DNA from: Mantamonas sphyraenae
Lineage: Eukaryota; CRuMs; Mantamonadidae
NCBI GenBank assembly: GCA_026936335.1
Contig: JAPMXV010000011.1
Coordinates: forward strand, 226,544 to 290,543
Length of the DNA stretch: 64,000 nt
Direction of reading: 5' to 3'
Below are positions 53,240 to 63,842 of this stretch, piece by piece. A program made the position numbers and the translations under genes. The first letter of the stretch is position 1. Each line of letters begins with the position of its first letter. The notes beneath the pieces were generated by a model, which ran no database searches, was not told the origin of the DNA, and saw only the letters and a list, made by a program, of their open reading frames with translations.

Positions 53240-55819
53240 CTACTCGGGCTTTTGTTTGTTTGATGGGCGCATGGCAACACGGGAAAACAGGGAGGACCAA
53301 AGTCCGGCAAGGCTCCAGAGAGTGAGGACGGGCGGGAGGTGGTAGACACGGACGAGAGCAAGTGGGAGAGCGCAGAGAGCGCAGAGGATGGCGAGCCAGC
53401 TCCAGGGAGCAAGGCCTCGCTGAGGGACGTCTGAATCAGAGAGGAGAGTGAGGATGTGGACAAGCATGGGGATGAGGTAGAGGAACCAAGGGTCGGGCAT
53501 GTCGACGACGAAGCGGTTCTGCTCGATGACGGCACGGATCCAGGCGGCGGTGTTGGGCGCAACGGTGATCCAGCAGATGAGATAGACGAGAGCAACGGCC
53601 TCGCGGAAGTGTTGGCGAGAGTGGATGATGCGCAGGCGTGTGAGGCCGACCAGATCGTCGTCGTCGTCGCCGCCGTCGTTGGTTTCGTTCGCTGGGACGG
53701 CATCGCGGTCGCGGCGACGGCGCAGGATATCGAGGATGTGGTCAGATGAGATATCGAGGTCATCGTGGCGTGTGGCGCGGTGTGCACGTGCATTGGCAGC
53801 GTGCCAGAGGAGGAGGAGGACAAAGCCAGCGAGGACAAGGCCGGCGTGGGAGGAGGAGACAAGGGCGATGACGACGGCGGCCTGGATGGCATAGGTGAGA
53901 AGGGGTCTGCGCGACGGACGGGCCTTGACGCGTGCGCGGCCGGCACGTGTGAGCAGATAGTAGAGCCAGTGGGGCCAGGAGAGGAGCCAGGTAAGGAGGC
54001 GGACGACGGCGTGGAGGAGGAGGGTGAAACCGGCGGCAAGGATGGCAAAGAGGAGAAGGGTGGGAGCGTCGGGATGGTGGGTGGCGGGGAGATCGGCAAA
54101 GAGGACCGGGTGTGCAAGGAGAGGAGAGACGGGAATGAGAAGGAGAGCGGCACGGATGAGGGCAGCGTGGGTGGACGGGAAGATGGCTGCAATTTGGTGT
54201 TCGCGGAGCTGCCAGGCAAAGGCGAGGAGGACAAGGGCGAAGGAGAATGCAGGGAGGAGACCCGCGTGAGCACGTAGGGTGGCGCCAAGGGTGCGGAGCC
54301 AGTCGATTTGGACGCGGGGGGCAAAGTGGCAGCGTGGATCGGCCACGAGGGCGATGGTAAGGTTTGCCGTGTGGAAGTAGGTCGATGCGGAGGCCTCGAG
54401 GATGGGCAGGGGCGCGACGCGGAGGCGGAGCGGAACCTGATGGAGGGATTGGTTGTGTGCGGAGAGCTGGAGAAAGGGATGCCATGGAAGAGCGTCGAGG
54501 GCCAGCCTGGTGGACGGGTGGGCAAGGAGAGGGCAGTCCGGGTGGCTGCGCTGGGGAACATGCTGTAGGCGGATGTGGAAGACCTGGGTGGGGTCAGAGG
54601 GCCCTTGCCAGAGGAGGGATGCGACGGACGGGTGCTCGCCGTGTTCAAACTGGGCAAAGAGGACGCGTTGCGGGTCTGGGGCAGGTGAGGCGTGCGGGAG
54701 CAGGCGACGGACGGACACCGATGAGGAGTGGCCGCGTTCTTGGACGGCAGCGAGGATGGGAAGTGTGGGTGCGTCGAGCCAGCGTGGGTAGGAAGTAAAC
54801 ATGCCTGCGGTGCGGGCATGGATGGGAGGGTAGGCCAGGGGCCAACGGGAGCGCATAGCGGCGAGGACAGATTCGGGCTCCTTGCGAGGAAGGTGATGGA
54901 GGTCAAAGAGGGTGTCCACGGTGCGTAGAACGACCTGATTGCACCAAAGGATGGACAGATGGTCGTTCTGGAGCTGAAGCATGGTCGAGACCGACTCTGT
55001 GAGGGCAAAGTGCGCGTTGGAGGCGTTGGGCAGGTGGGAGAGGCGGGCATCGATGAGCTGGTCGCGCAGACCTCCAGAGATGGAGAGAACGGGAGTGGGC
55101 GGGAGACTGGGCAGGCGTTGATAGATATGGTGGAGGCGGTGGTCGACAAGGAGGGGCGGGGCGAGGTGAGGTGTGGCGAGGGTGATGACAAAGGGGACGC
55201 TGTCGGGGAGGTAGTTTGTGGCGAGAGGGAGTGCGCGTGCGACGATGCCGCCCATGCTGTGGGCGACGACGTAGACGTGCTTGACGTGGGGCAGGTGTTG
55301 GTAGAGGGCGAGGAGGGAGCGGATGGCGTTGTTGGCAAAAAGGACCTGGTGCCAGAGAAGATGTCCACTAAAGGCAACGAGCTCCTCGTTGAGGTCCAGT
55401 GTGTACCAGTCCAACTCATGGATGGCGTCGTGGCGCCAGTTGACCTGGCCAAGGTGTGCGTTGACGACGTGGGAGTCTGCGTAGTTGCCGAGGGGCCGTT
55501 TGGAGTGGGCGCGGGCCGACTCTGCGGCTAAGGAACGGACCTGGCCACGGGTGCCTGCGTTGCCAGGGATAAAGAGGACAGGCTGGCCAGCCGGGGCGGG
55601 AAACGGCGCGCCAGGGCGGTGGACACCCTCGAGGTAGCGGTAGAGGGCGTACTTGGTGGTGGCGTTAGCCACAGGGACCTGGCGGTAGTTTGGGCGCATG
55701 TAGGTCATGGTGCAGTGGTTTGGCTGGGCCATGTCGTGGCGGAGGTGGAGGGCAAAGGGAGTGACGAGAAATGCAGCTGCGAGGAGGAGGGTGAAGAGGA
55801 CAGAAAGGGAGGAGGTCAT
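53240..55819 (-). CDS. GPI inositol-deacylase (PGAP1/BST1 family)
   Basis: Intronless, 859 residues from ATG 55819. A signal-anchor span is at about 5-25 (SLSVLFTLLLAAAFLVTPFAL). The lipase domain has PVLFIPGNAGTRGQVRSL, then HVVNAHLG, DWYTLDLNEELVAFSG and the nucleophile elbow VVAHSMGGIVAR, followed by FVITLATPHLAPP. These are signature blocks of PGAP1/Bst1, which removes the inositol acyl chain from GPI anchors in the ER and supports export of GPI proteins. The C-terminal 450 residues contain a luminal beta-rich part and about eight to ten membrane spans, as in the family. The open frame extends far upstream of 55819 without protein character, so I set the start at the signal anchor. It is divergent from AP-3 beta, 141 bases apart. 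Confidence 0.9.
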   Translation of the reverse strand: MTSSLSVLFTLLLAAAFLVTPFALHLRHDMAQPNHCTMTYMRPNYRQVPVANATTKYALYRYLEGVHRPGAPFPAPAGQPVLFIPGNAGTRGQVRSLAAESARAHSKRPLGNYADSHVVNAHLGQVNWRHDAIHELDWYTLDLNEELVAFSGHLLWHQVLFANNAIRSLLALYQHLPHVKHVYVVAHSMGGIVARALPLATNYLPDSVPFVITLATPHLAPPLLVDHRLHHIYQRLPSLPPTPVLSISGGLRDQLIDARLSHLPNASNAHFALTESVSTMLQLQNDHLSILWCNQVVLRTVDTLFDLHHLPRKEPESVLAAMRSRWPLAYPPIHARTAGMFTSYPRWLDAPTLPILAAVQERGHSSSVSVRRLLPHASPAPDPQRVLFAQFEHGEHPSVASLLWQGPSDPTQVFHIRLQHVPQRSHPDCPLLAHPSTRLALDALPWHPFLQLSAHNQSLHQVPLRLRVAPLPILEASASTYFHTANLTIALVADPRCHFAPRVQIDWLRTLGATLRAHAGLLPAFSFALVLLAFAWQLREHQIAAIFPSTHAALIRAALLLIPVSPLLAHPVLFADLPATHHPDAPTLLLFAILAAGFTLLLHAVVRLLTWLLSWPHWLYYLLTRAGRARVKARPSRRPLLTYAIQAAVVIALVSSSHAGLVLAGFVLLLLWHAANARAHRATRHDDLDISSDHILDILRRRRDRDAVPANETNDGGDDDDDLVGLTRLRIIHSRQHFREAVALVYLICWITVAPNTAAWIRAVIEQNRFVVDMPDPWFLYLIPMLVHILTLLSDSDVPQRGLAPWSWLAILCALCALPLALVRVYHLPPVLTLWSLAGLWSSLFSRVAMRPSNKQKPE

Positions 55820-55960
55820 GGTGGGTAGAGGCGGGGTGGTGTGATGGGGGGGGGGAGGGGGGGAGGGGGGTGGGTTGGGTGGGGTCGTGGATGGGATGGG
55901 AGCGAGTGCGCAGGGCGAGGCACTGTTTCTGCCAGACGACGACGAGAAGCGAGAGGCGTG

Positions 55961-58900
55961 ATGAGTAACGTGGTCGGCAAGATGAAGCGCGCGGGCAAGA
56001 ACGTGCGCAGTGGCAGCAGCAGCGGAAACTACTTTGAGACGTCGAAACCCAAGTACGGGGAGATTAGCAAGCAGTTGAACGGGAACAGCAACAAGGAGAA
56101 GCTGGACGCGATGAAGCGGCTTGTGGCGGTGAGTTTTTGTGGGGGAGAGCGCGAGGAGGAGCGTGTAGAGGGCACGGAGAGGGGGAAAGGCGGGCTGACG
56201 AAGAAGAGGGCGCAGATGATGAGCAAGGGCCGAGACGTGAGCGAGTTCTTTCCGGACGTGGTGAAGAACGTGGTGTGCTCGTCGCTGGAAGTGAAGAAGC
56301 ATGTGTACATGTACTTGGTGCACTATGCGGACCAGCAGCAAGATCTGGCACTGCTGTCGATCAACACATTCCAAAAGGACATGGAAAACTCGAATCAGCT
56401 GATCCGCGCGCTGGCGCTGCGCGTGTTGTCGTCTATCCGAGTGGAGATGATCGCACAGCTGGTGGTGATGGCCATCCGCAAGGGGGCGAACGATGGAAGC
56501 GCGTTTGTGCGCAAGACGGCGGCGCTGGCCGTGCCCAAAGCATACAGGTAAGCGGCGGATGGCAGAGCGGGAGCGTGGATTGGCTGGCAAAATGCGCAGG
56601 TGTGAGAGGGTTAGGAGCGGGTGGGGCGAGGGGAGTGGGGATGAGGACGGGCAGAGGGCCAAGGAGCGTGGACATGAGGACGATGCAGAGTGGAAGAGAG
56701 TGTGTGCATGGGGCGGGGTGGAGCGGAGAGGCGGGTGCGGGAGGGAAATGGAGGGGCGAGAGGGAATGGGCAAAACCCTCCCGCGAACAAGGCCCGGGGC
56801 GCGGGAATGAGAAGGGACGGAGGGGAGAACACAGGCTGACGCGAGAGACACACGTACACACAGCCTGGACCGTGAACAGCAAGGAGAGCTGGAATCCATT
56901 GTGGCGTCACTGCTGCGTGACAAGTCGACGATGGTGCTCGGGGCGGCTGTGGTTGCGTTTACACAGGTGTGCCCGGACAAGTACGAGCTGCTGCATCCTG
57001 TGTTCCGCAAGCTTTGTAACCTGCTGCCGGATGTGGACGAGTGGGGGCAGATTGCAACGATCAACCTGCTGATTCGGTACTGCCGTACGCAGTTTGTGTC
57101 GCCTTTCAAGAACCAGAGCAAGAAGACGGGCACGCACAAGAGCGGCTTCTACTCGTCGGACGACGAGGAAGAAGAAGGCGGACAGAGCAGCGGGCAGAGC
57201 AAGGCGCGCGGGAGCGCGTTTGACGACGAGGAACTTGACTTTTTCGGCAAGGGAAGTAGCAAGGGATCGGCGGGCAAGAGCGGCCAGGAGAACGAGTCGT
57301 CGGACGAAGAGGAGTCTGAGGACGAGGCGGAGGGTGGCAAAGAAACGACACAGAACAACAACAAGGGCTATGTTATGGACGCGGATCTTCGGCTGTTTCT
57401 GGACGGGATCCAGTCGCTGCTGCAGTCGCGCAACAGCGGGGTGGTGATGGCGGTGGCGACGGCGTACTACCACCTGGCACCTGCAGCGCAGGCAGCCAAG
57501 GCAGGCAAGGCCATGACACGTGTGCTGCGCAACGGGCGAGAAATCCAGTATGTGATGCTGGCCAACATTGCTACGATGAGTGCGCAGTATCCGGCGATGT
57601 TTTCGCCGTACCTGCGGGAGTTTTTCGTGCGACAGACAGACCCGTCGTTCATCAAGATGCTGAAGCTGGAAGTGATCTCGCGAGTGGCGAACGAGTCGAA
57701 CATTGGGGAGATTCTGGGCGAGTTTCAGGCGTACGTCAAGAGCTTCGACAAGGGCTTTGTGACGGCTACGATCCAGGCGATTGGCCACTGTGCGTTTACG
57801 GTGCCAGAGGTGACGGACCGTTGCCTGATTGGTTTGATGAACCTGGCCAAGCATTCGTCGGACGTGGTTGTGGGCGAGGCTGTGGTGGTGATCAAGAAGC
57901 TGCTGCAGCTGCGACCCAACGACAACGAAATGGTCATCCGCAAGCTTGCGTTTGCGCTGCAAACGATTCAGGCGCCGGCTGCGCGTGCGTCGATTGTGTG
58001 GGTTGTGGGCGAGTACATCGACCAGGTGGAAAGCATCGGGCCGGACGTGCTGCGGTTGTGCGCCAAAACGTTTTTGAACGAGGCAAACGAAGTGAAGCTG
58101 CAAGTGATCAACCTTGCGGCGAAGCTTGTGCTGAAGAACCCGAGCGCGACGCGGCTGTTGGCGGAGTACGTGCTGGGGGTGGCCAAGTACGACCTGGACT
58201 ACGACATCCGTGACCGTGCACGCATGCTGCGTGTACTGCTGCTGGAAAGCGAAGAGGGAGGGTCGGGAAGCAGCAGCAGCAGCTTGATCGGAGAGGAAGA
58301 GGGCGGATCGAGCGGCGGGGACGGAGGCGTGTCGCTTCTTCGCGAGCAGGCGCTGTCGTTGTTTTGCACAGACAAGCCGACGCCGACGCTGACGAGTGCG
58401 ACAAAGGACCGCTCGCAGTTTATGCTGAATTCGCTGTCACACACGGTGGGCCATCGGGTGGCCGGGTACGAGCCGCTGCCTGAATTTCCAGAGGTTGCAC
58501 CGGAGACGGACCGCACGGAACCTGTGGTGGGCGGGAGCAAGGTTGGAGCCAGCGCGGCGTCGTCGACGTTTTACAGCGACGAGGAAGAGGAAGAATGGGA
58601 GACGGACAGCGAGGAAGAGTGGGAGACGGACAGCGAGGAGGAGAGCGGAGAGAGCGAGGAGGAGTGGGAGACGGACAGCGAGGAGGAGAGTGGGGAGAGC
58701 GAGGAGGAGTGGGAGACGGACAGCGAGGAAGAGAGCGGGGAGAGCGAAGAGGAGGAGGTGGTCAAGGTGAACACCAAGGTGGCGCCGGCGAAGAAGAAGG
58801 TGGCGGAGAGCGGCAAGAAAAGCCAGAGTGCGCTGGATCTGCTGAGCGGTATGGACCTGGGAGGGGTGGGATCGTCGTCTGGTGGTGGTGGTGGAGGAGG

Positions 58901-59690
58901 ACTGCTGATGACGAGCGCAAGCAGCAGCGGACTGTTTGGAGCCGGGGCGGGATATGACGTGCCCAAAATGAGGTAAGTGTGGTGAGAGAGGGTGGACGGT
59001 GAACGGGAGGGGGTTGGATAATCGTGTGCTGACGGGGTGTGCAGCGAGTACAAGCAGGTGTTGAGCCACTTGAACGGGGGCGGGCTGGAGATCGAGGCAG
59101 CGTTCCTGCGGCGGGCCAGCATCCACAGCGCGACTATGAATCCGGTGCGGCTGCGGCTGACAAATCACAACCAGGGCAACCTGTCTGGGATCCGGTGCGA
59201 AGTGGGGTCTGACGCGGACATGGTGGGGTTCGACGAGATTGACATTCTGGGCGGGCAGAGCAACATGACGGTGGACGTCAACGTGGACTTTCACATGAAG
59301 ACGTCGGGAGTCAAGTTTGACGTGAGCACAGAGCGGGGCAAGTACACGGTGTCGCTCGGGGCGCCTGCTGGTGAGCTGCTGCAGCCTGCGCATATGACGG
59401 AGGCGGAGTTTGATGAGAAGCAGGCGAGCCTGGGCGGGATGAACGCAAACACGGGCGACGTGGAGTGTGGAAGCGCGCAGGAGGTTGTGGCGGCGGTGCT
59501 GCAGGAGATGAACATGGCGGTGGTGAGCGGGGATGATGGGAAAAAGGTGCGTTTGGCGGCCAAGACGCTGCAGGAGCAGGCAGAGACGGTGTTGGTGAGT
59601 GTGGAGGAGGGCAAGTTGACGGTGAACTCGGGGAGCATGATGCTGGTGCATTCCTTGTGGCAGGCGGCGAAGAATGCGATTGAGGGGTGA
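55961..59690 (+). CDS. AP3B1: AP-3 adaptor complex subunit beta
   Basis: Four exons: 55961-56128, 56216-56547, 56864-58972 and 59045-59690; 1,084 residues. The trunk matches AP-3 beta blocks: LDAMKRLVA/MMSKGRDVSEFFPDVVKNV, YADQQQDLALLSINTFQK, LRVLSSIRVEMI, YSLDREQQ, KLCNLLPDVDEWGQ, RYCRTQFVSPF, SRNSGVVMAVATAYYHLAP, REIQYVMLANIATMS, QTDPSFIKMLKLEV, DIRDRARMLRVLLL. An acidic loop (nt 57160-57350) and a hinge of WETDSEEE repeats (58606-58750) are likely casein-kinase targets, as in animal AP-3 beta hinges. The C-terminal ear follows. Intron 1 is 87 bases, in frame and stop-free, so its retention would add 29 residues rather than truncate. Partner delta is at 10300-13591. Confidence 0.95.
58606..58750. 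repeat. 42-bp coding repeat in the AP-3 beta hinge
   Basis: Three near-identical 42-bp units, plus a partial one, encoding EEWETDSEEESGES. The repeats are Ser/Glu/Asp-rich and create clustered acidophilic kinase sites (S-D/E-E-E) in the hinge between trunk and ear. Copies differ mainly at third positions. Confidence 0.9.
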
Positions 59691-59705
59691 GGAAATGAAC
59701 AAGGT

Positions 59706-61005
59706 TCACACCACCAGCAGCTGCACCAGTGCGTGCCTAGCGGGCACCAGGTGGACTTCGTAGAACGAAGTCTGCGAAAAGTATGGGAAGACCTTGGCTT
59801 GAGCCACTGGCAGTTGATCGCAAGCGGCGTGGAGCGCGACAATTCGCTGATCGTTCCAAAACTTTCGCCGGTAGAACGCGGCCCAAAGAGTCGGCACACA
59901 CACAAGCATACCCCCCACCGCGAAAATACCCATCAGAGAGTCTGCAAGCACCTCTACCCACCATTCCGTCAAAGATGTCAAAATGACCAGCAGCACCGCA
60001 GCAACACTGGATGCGCCCATCATCCACATGCCAACATTTGCGACCCGAAAAGCACGCTTCATCTCCTCAGTTTGCTGTTCAGTGACCTCGTTGAACCGTC
60101 TGCTTGCGTTGTCGATCAACTCGTCCAGTTGTCTCTTGTCCAATTCCAGCCCAGGTGGCACTTCGGCAAACTGGTCAAATCGGAAGTCTTCTGGCTGATC
60201 CGAACACCTGTGCCACAAGCTCACCCAAACACCATCTACCTGCTGGCGAGGGGCATTGGGGGGGAGAGGTATGGGGGTGGATCCGTCCGGGATGTGTTGA
60301 AAAACAAGCGACTGCACGGTGCTCGTCCGATCGGTGTCCTCGTCCTCAAAGTCCACACGTAGGTGAGCCCTTGCAAAGGAAGGATTGGCGTTGTGTCGAA
60401 AGCACAGCTCTCTCGCTGCCTGCAACCAAGCTGATCGGATGGCGAACGAAATTGCCACAGCGACCAACAGTAGCAACAAGCCAAGGCCATACAGAACGCC
60501 CATCACAATCACCACAGTGGTTTTGTAGTCGTCGTCCACGAAGATGGTGGAAATCGCGGCGACCAGCCCGAGGATGAAGGGGCCGTATGACACCTGCCCC
60601 AACCGACTCTGGAGACCCCGGCGCTTGTGTGTGCGGTGAAAAGCCACCATGGCGTCGTCTATGGGAGCGTTGAGATCGTGTAGATCAAGGAACTGTGTTT
60701 GTGGTTTCGTTCTGTGGAAAGTGAGCAAACTCCAAAGGAGCCAAACTCAATCAATCAAACTCAATCAGGCAAACTCCAGCACCGTGCCCGCAGGCGCAAG
60801 ACAGAGTGGCCTGTGGGTTGCAGAAGCCCGTGTTTACGTGTATGCACTCAAGTGCAAAACGGACAGGCTCCCAGACACGTGCGTGCAAGGCGTGGCAACT
60901 CACGGGCGCAAGCTCGGCGGGAACCTCGTTCCAGCGCTGGAAGAGTGCGAAGCGATCGTTGGGAGTGCTATGGTGTCTGCTGAACCATGTTTTGTGGTTG
61001 GACAT
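59706..61005 (-). CDS. Four-span membrane protein, function unknown
   Basis: Two minus-strand exons are proposed, 60904-61005 and 59706-60692 (intron GTGAGT...ACACAG, 211 bp), both phase 0, giving 362 residues starting MSNHKTWFSR. If the first exon is not used, the first ATG is at 60650. Two hydrophobic pairs are visible: GPFILGLVAAISTIFV with VVIVMGVLYGLGLLLLLVAVAI, then VGMWMMGASSVAAVLLVILTSL with WVEVLADSLMGIFAVGGMLV. Between them is a soluble segment of about 120 residues containing a charged coil (LDKRQLDELIDNASRRFNEVTEQQTEEMKR, in part). The C-terminus is soluble. I do not recognise the family. It converges with AP-3 beta, 15 bases apart. Confidence 0.65.
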
Positions 61006-61131
61006 GGAGGAGCACAGTCAATTTTGATTTGCCAAAGGAAGCGCTGATTTTTGGCGAGCCAGTGAGCCGGGAGTGATTGGGTGGGTGGAGAGGGGAGGGT
61101 GAGTGGGAAGGTGTGGGAATGAAGGGGTGGT

Positions 61132-63577
61132 TCATTCCAGGCGCTGGCGTTTGGAGGAGGAGGAGGAGGAGGAGGAGGAGGAAGGTTCTTTGCGCTTGGG
61201 GAGGGTGAAGGAGGGGATGGGGTAGGCGTTGACGAGTGCGATGGTTGTGGGGCGGGTGGTGATGTGAGGTGTGATGCGGTCGATGAGGGTGTGGAGGAGG
61301 GTGTGCAGTGTGGCGTCGGTGGGTTTGGGTTTGTCGAGCCAGGCGATCTTGAGGGAGAGGGAGGTGACGCCGCGGGTTAGGGTGCCAGTGATGGCACTTT
61401 GCACCTGCCTGTAGGTGAGGCGTGGTCTGAGGAGGCGGACAAAGAAGGCCAGGTCGACAGGGGGCACACTAACGTTGCCCAGCGCCAGGATGATGTGTCG
61501 CAGCAGGGACAGCAGGCTGCCTTTGTTGATCAGCTCACGCAGTGCCTGGTGCTCGTGTGTGTGTTGATGGTGAGGGTGCTTGGCTGCGCGTGCCTTCATG
61601 TGTGCCAGCAGCGTATGGAACTCTCGCGCCGTGCAGCTGCCACGCTCATCGCTGAGACGGCTGCTCCAGCCACTGCGTACAGGCTCAGGATGCCACTTTT
61701 CCACCTTGGTAGTGGTGAGGTGGTGGTCGTAGTCGCATTGTGTCCAGTGTGGGTCGCTGTCGTTGTCAGCAGGGCGTCGTGCTTTCTGCAGCCACAGCTG
61801 GGTCTGCTTGTGCTTCTTCCAGGTGGTGGGATGGGGCCTGTCGCCGAGAGTGTCTATCTCTGTCATGAGGAGGTGGAGGAGGGCGTAGTTGGGGTCGCCA
61901 TGGTCGTGTGGCTCCTCCAGCCAGCACACCTTCAACCCAGCCTTTGTCACACCCATGGCCAGACCAGCGTTCTTGATGGCAGCACTGCACGCCTGTTGAT
62001 CCATGTCACGGCCGAGAAGGGTGAGGCAGAAGGCCATATCTCCCTGGGAGAGGGGAATGTTGCCCAGAGCGAGCTGAATCTGTCGGACCAGCGTCAACAG
62101 GGTGCCATGGCAGACCACAACACGCGCCTGCAGGGTCATGAGGTCGGGGATGTCGTCGTTTGGATGCTCGTTGGCCAGCGTGTGCATGTGCTTCAGCAGT
62201 GCCGTGTGCTCCTCCTTGTTGCTGTGGCTGCGCTCGTCACTGTGTCCCGCTGTCCACCCTTTCCGCACAACACCATCCGGCAACTTGTTGATCTTGTTCA
62301 CGCCTGCTTTCTTCCGTGCGCCGGTGTCTCCGTTCTTGGCCATCCTTGCTCGTGTGCTCGACGTTCCTGTCTCGGTGCCACTGCCGGCCGTGACCCTGGG
62401 CCTGCCCTGTCCGATGCCTTTCATCGCTTGTGGATCAGTACGGCTGGTGTGGTTTCTACGACGCCGTCTGCGGCCTCTGCTTGTGCGTTTTGGCTGCCAT
62501 TCGTCCGTGTACTTATGTTCCATGTCGTCTGCGTCGTCGTCGCTGTCGTCTTGCGGCATGTACTCCTCATCCATGGCATCACCAATGTCTGCGAAGCTGA
62601 GTGCGCCCCCGGGTTTCCAACTCGTCGTCCACGTGCTGCTGAGGTGCGTCGTTTGCCTCGCCGTCTTCGTCGTACGCCTCCATCCCTGAGCTGGTCATCC
62701 ACTCTGAGTTGCTGGAGGTTGACCGTGGTTCAGGGTGGCGAAAGTTCAGGAACATCAGGTCCTCCACGTCGCCGGTGTCATGTGTGTGCGTGTCCTGGTC
62801 TGCGTCGTCGTCGTCGCTGTCTCCAGTCTGCTGTGTGGCCTGGTGGTAGGAGGACGATGTGGTGGTGGATGTGGTCCGTGCGATGCCGACAAAGGCAGGT
62901 CTGACGCGATTGGGGACGCGGTTGTGGTTTGTGGTGGGTTGAGCAGGTGGAGGGTGCAACGGAGGCTGAGCGAAGCGCATCTGGGCGGTTTGTCGCGGCT
63001 GAGGAGGCGGCGGAGGAGGGTAGGCGTAGTATGGGTGGCCCTGATGAGCATATGCGTGGTGCTGCTGGGGATGAGTGTTGACAGGGACCCAGATGATGGG
63101 TGGTTGTGGGTGCTGGTACGGGTTTTGAACGCCAGAGACGGGCAGCATGTTCGGAAACGGCTGGGCAGCCATGGGAGAGACCATGTACGCGTAGCTGTGA
63201 GGAGGACGGGAAGGGAATTGCGGGGAGGGTACGGTGAGTGGAAGGCGGGATGGACGCCGTCAGGGCAGAAGCGGGGGTGAAGGGAGGCAGGAACGAGCAA
63301 AGAGGGAAAACGGAGGAGATCGGCTGACGGGGAAACTGGCAACCGGGAGGGCAGTGACAGGGGAGAGGGGATCGGAGAAGAGCGGAGAAGGCAGCAGCGG
63401 TGGTGATGGGCAAGTGGAGATGCAGGGGAGGAGTGCAGGGAAGCGACGGAGGCATGGAGGAGGCAAGGAAGCGGGAGAAGCGGGCGGTCAGAAAAACGGA
63501 GTGGAAGGCAGAACGCACGGTGGGTAGGTGTTGGGTGTGTGTTGTTGCTTCGGAGTGCTTGAGTAGTCTTTGTCCAT
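61132..63577 (-). CDS. Subtelomeric protein with Pro-rich N-terminus and duplicated ~150-residue domain, function unknown
   Basis: Three minus-strand exons: 63519-63577, 62676-63194 and 61132-62596, joined by introns of 324 bp (GTGCGT...CTCACAG) and 79 bp (GTACGA...CACTCAG) with matching phases; 680 residues. Without the second intron the gene would look frameshifted. The N-terminal 120 residues are rich in Pro, Gln, Tyr and His. An acidic stretch and an Arg-rich patch (RGRRRRRRNH) follow. Then come two related domains of about 150 residues: each opens with R-x-GW-(T/S)-(A/S)...SDER, has LLxLxRxIxLALGN and ends with a LKVCWLEEP or LKIAWLDKP element. A poly-Ser run and KRQRLE basic end close the protein. 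I do not recognise the domain. The start codon is 265 bases from the telomere array. Confidence 0.7.
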
Positions 63578-63842
63578 GGTGGTGATGGTGGTACTGGAGT
63601 GTATGTGGATTGTGTTGGACTGGTGGAAGGTGTGGTGGGTGTTGGTGATATTTTGGTTGAAGGCGGATGGGCAGTGCTGACTGCGCGGCGTTGCAGGACG
63701 ACGGCCACTCACCAGCGACATTTCCACTCCCACCCATTGCCCACTGCCCCATGTCACCACCCAACTCAGCCACCCCGCCAGCAGACACAAGCACAACTCA
63801 CATGACATAGACCGGACTCATATGACAACAGGGCAAACTATC

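Noticed and set aside
52471-55452. 993-residue protein on the minus strand
   Set aside because: Only the last 253 residues (CSL4) are real; the rest overlaps the deacylase in another frame and is Ser/Pro/Thr filler.
53240-57139. 1,299-residue protein on the minus strand
   Set aside because: Only the part from 55819 onward is protein-like; upstream it is antisense to AP-3 beta. The signal anchor at 55819 sets the start.
62421-62702. Frameshifted pseudogene in the subtelomeric gene
   Set aside because: A 79-bp intron with GTACGA donor and CACTCAG acceptor joins the two frames in phase, so no break is needed.
61399-62904. 501-codon plus frame opposite the subtelomeric gene
   Set aside because: It spans the proposed intron of the opposite gene and has no protein signature; the minus-strand frame shows an internal domain duplication.
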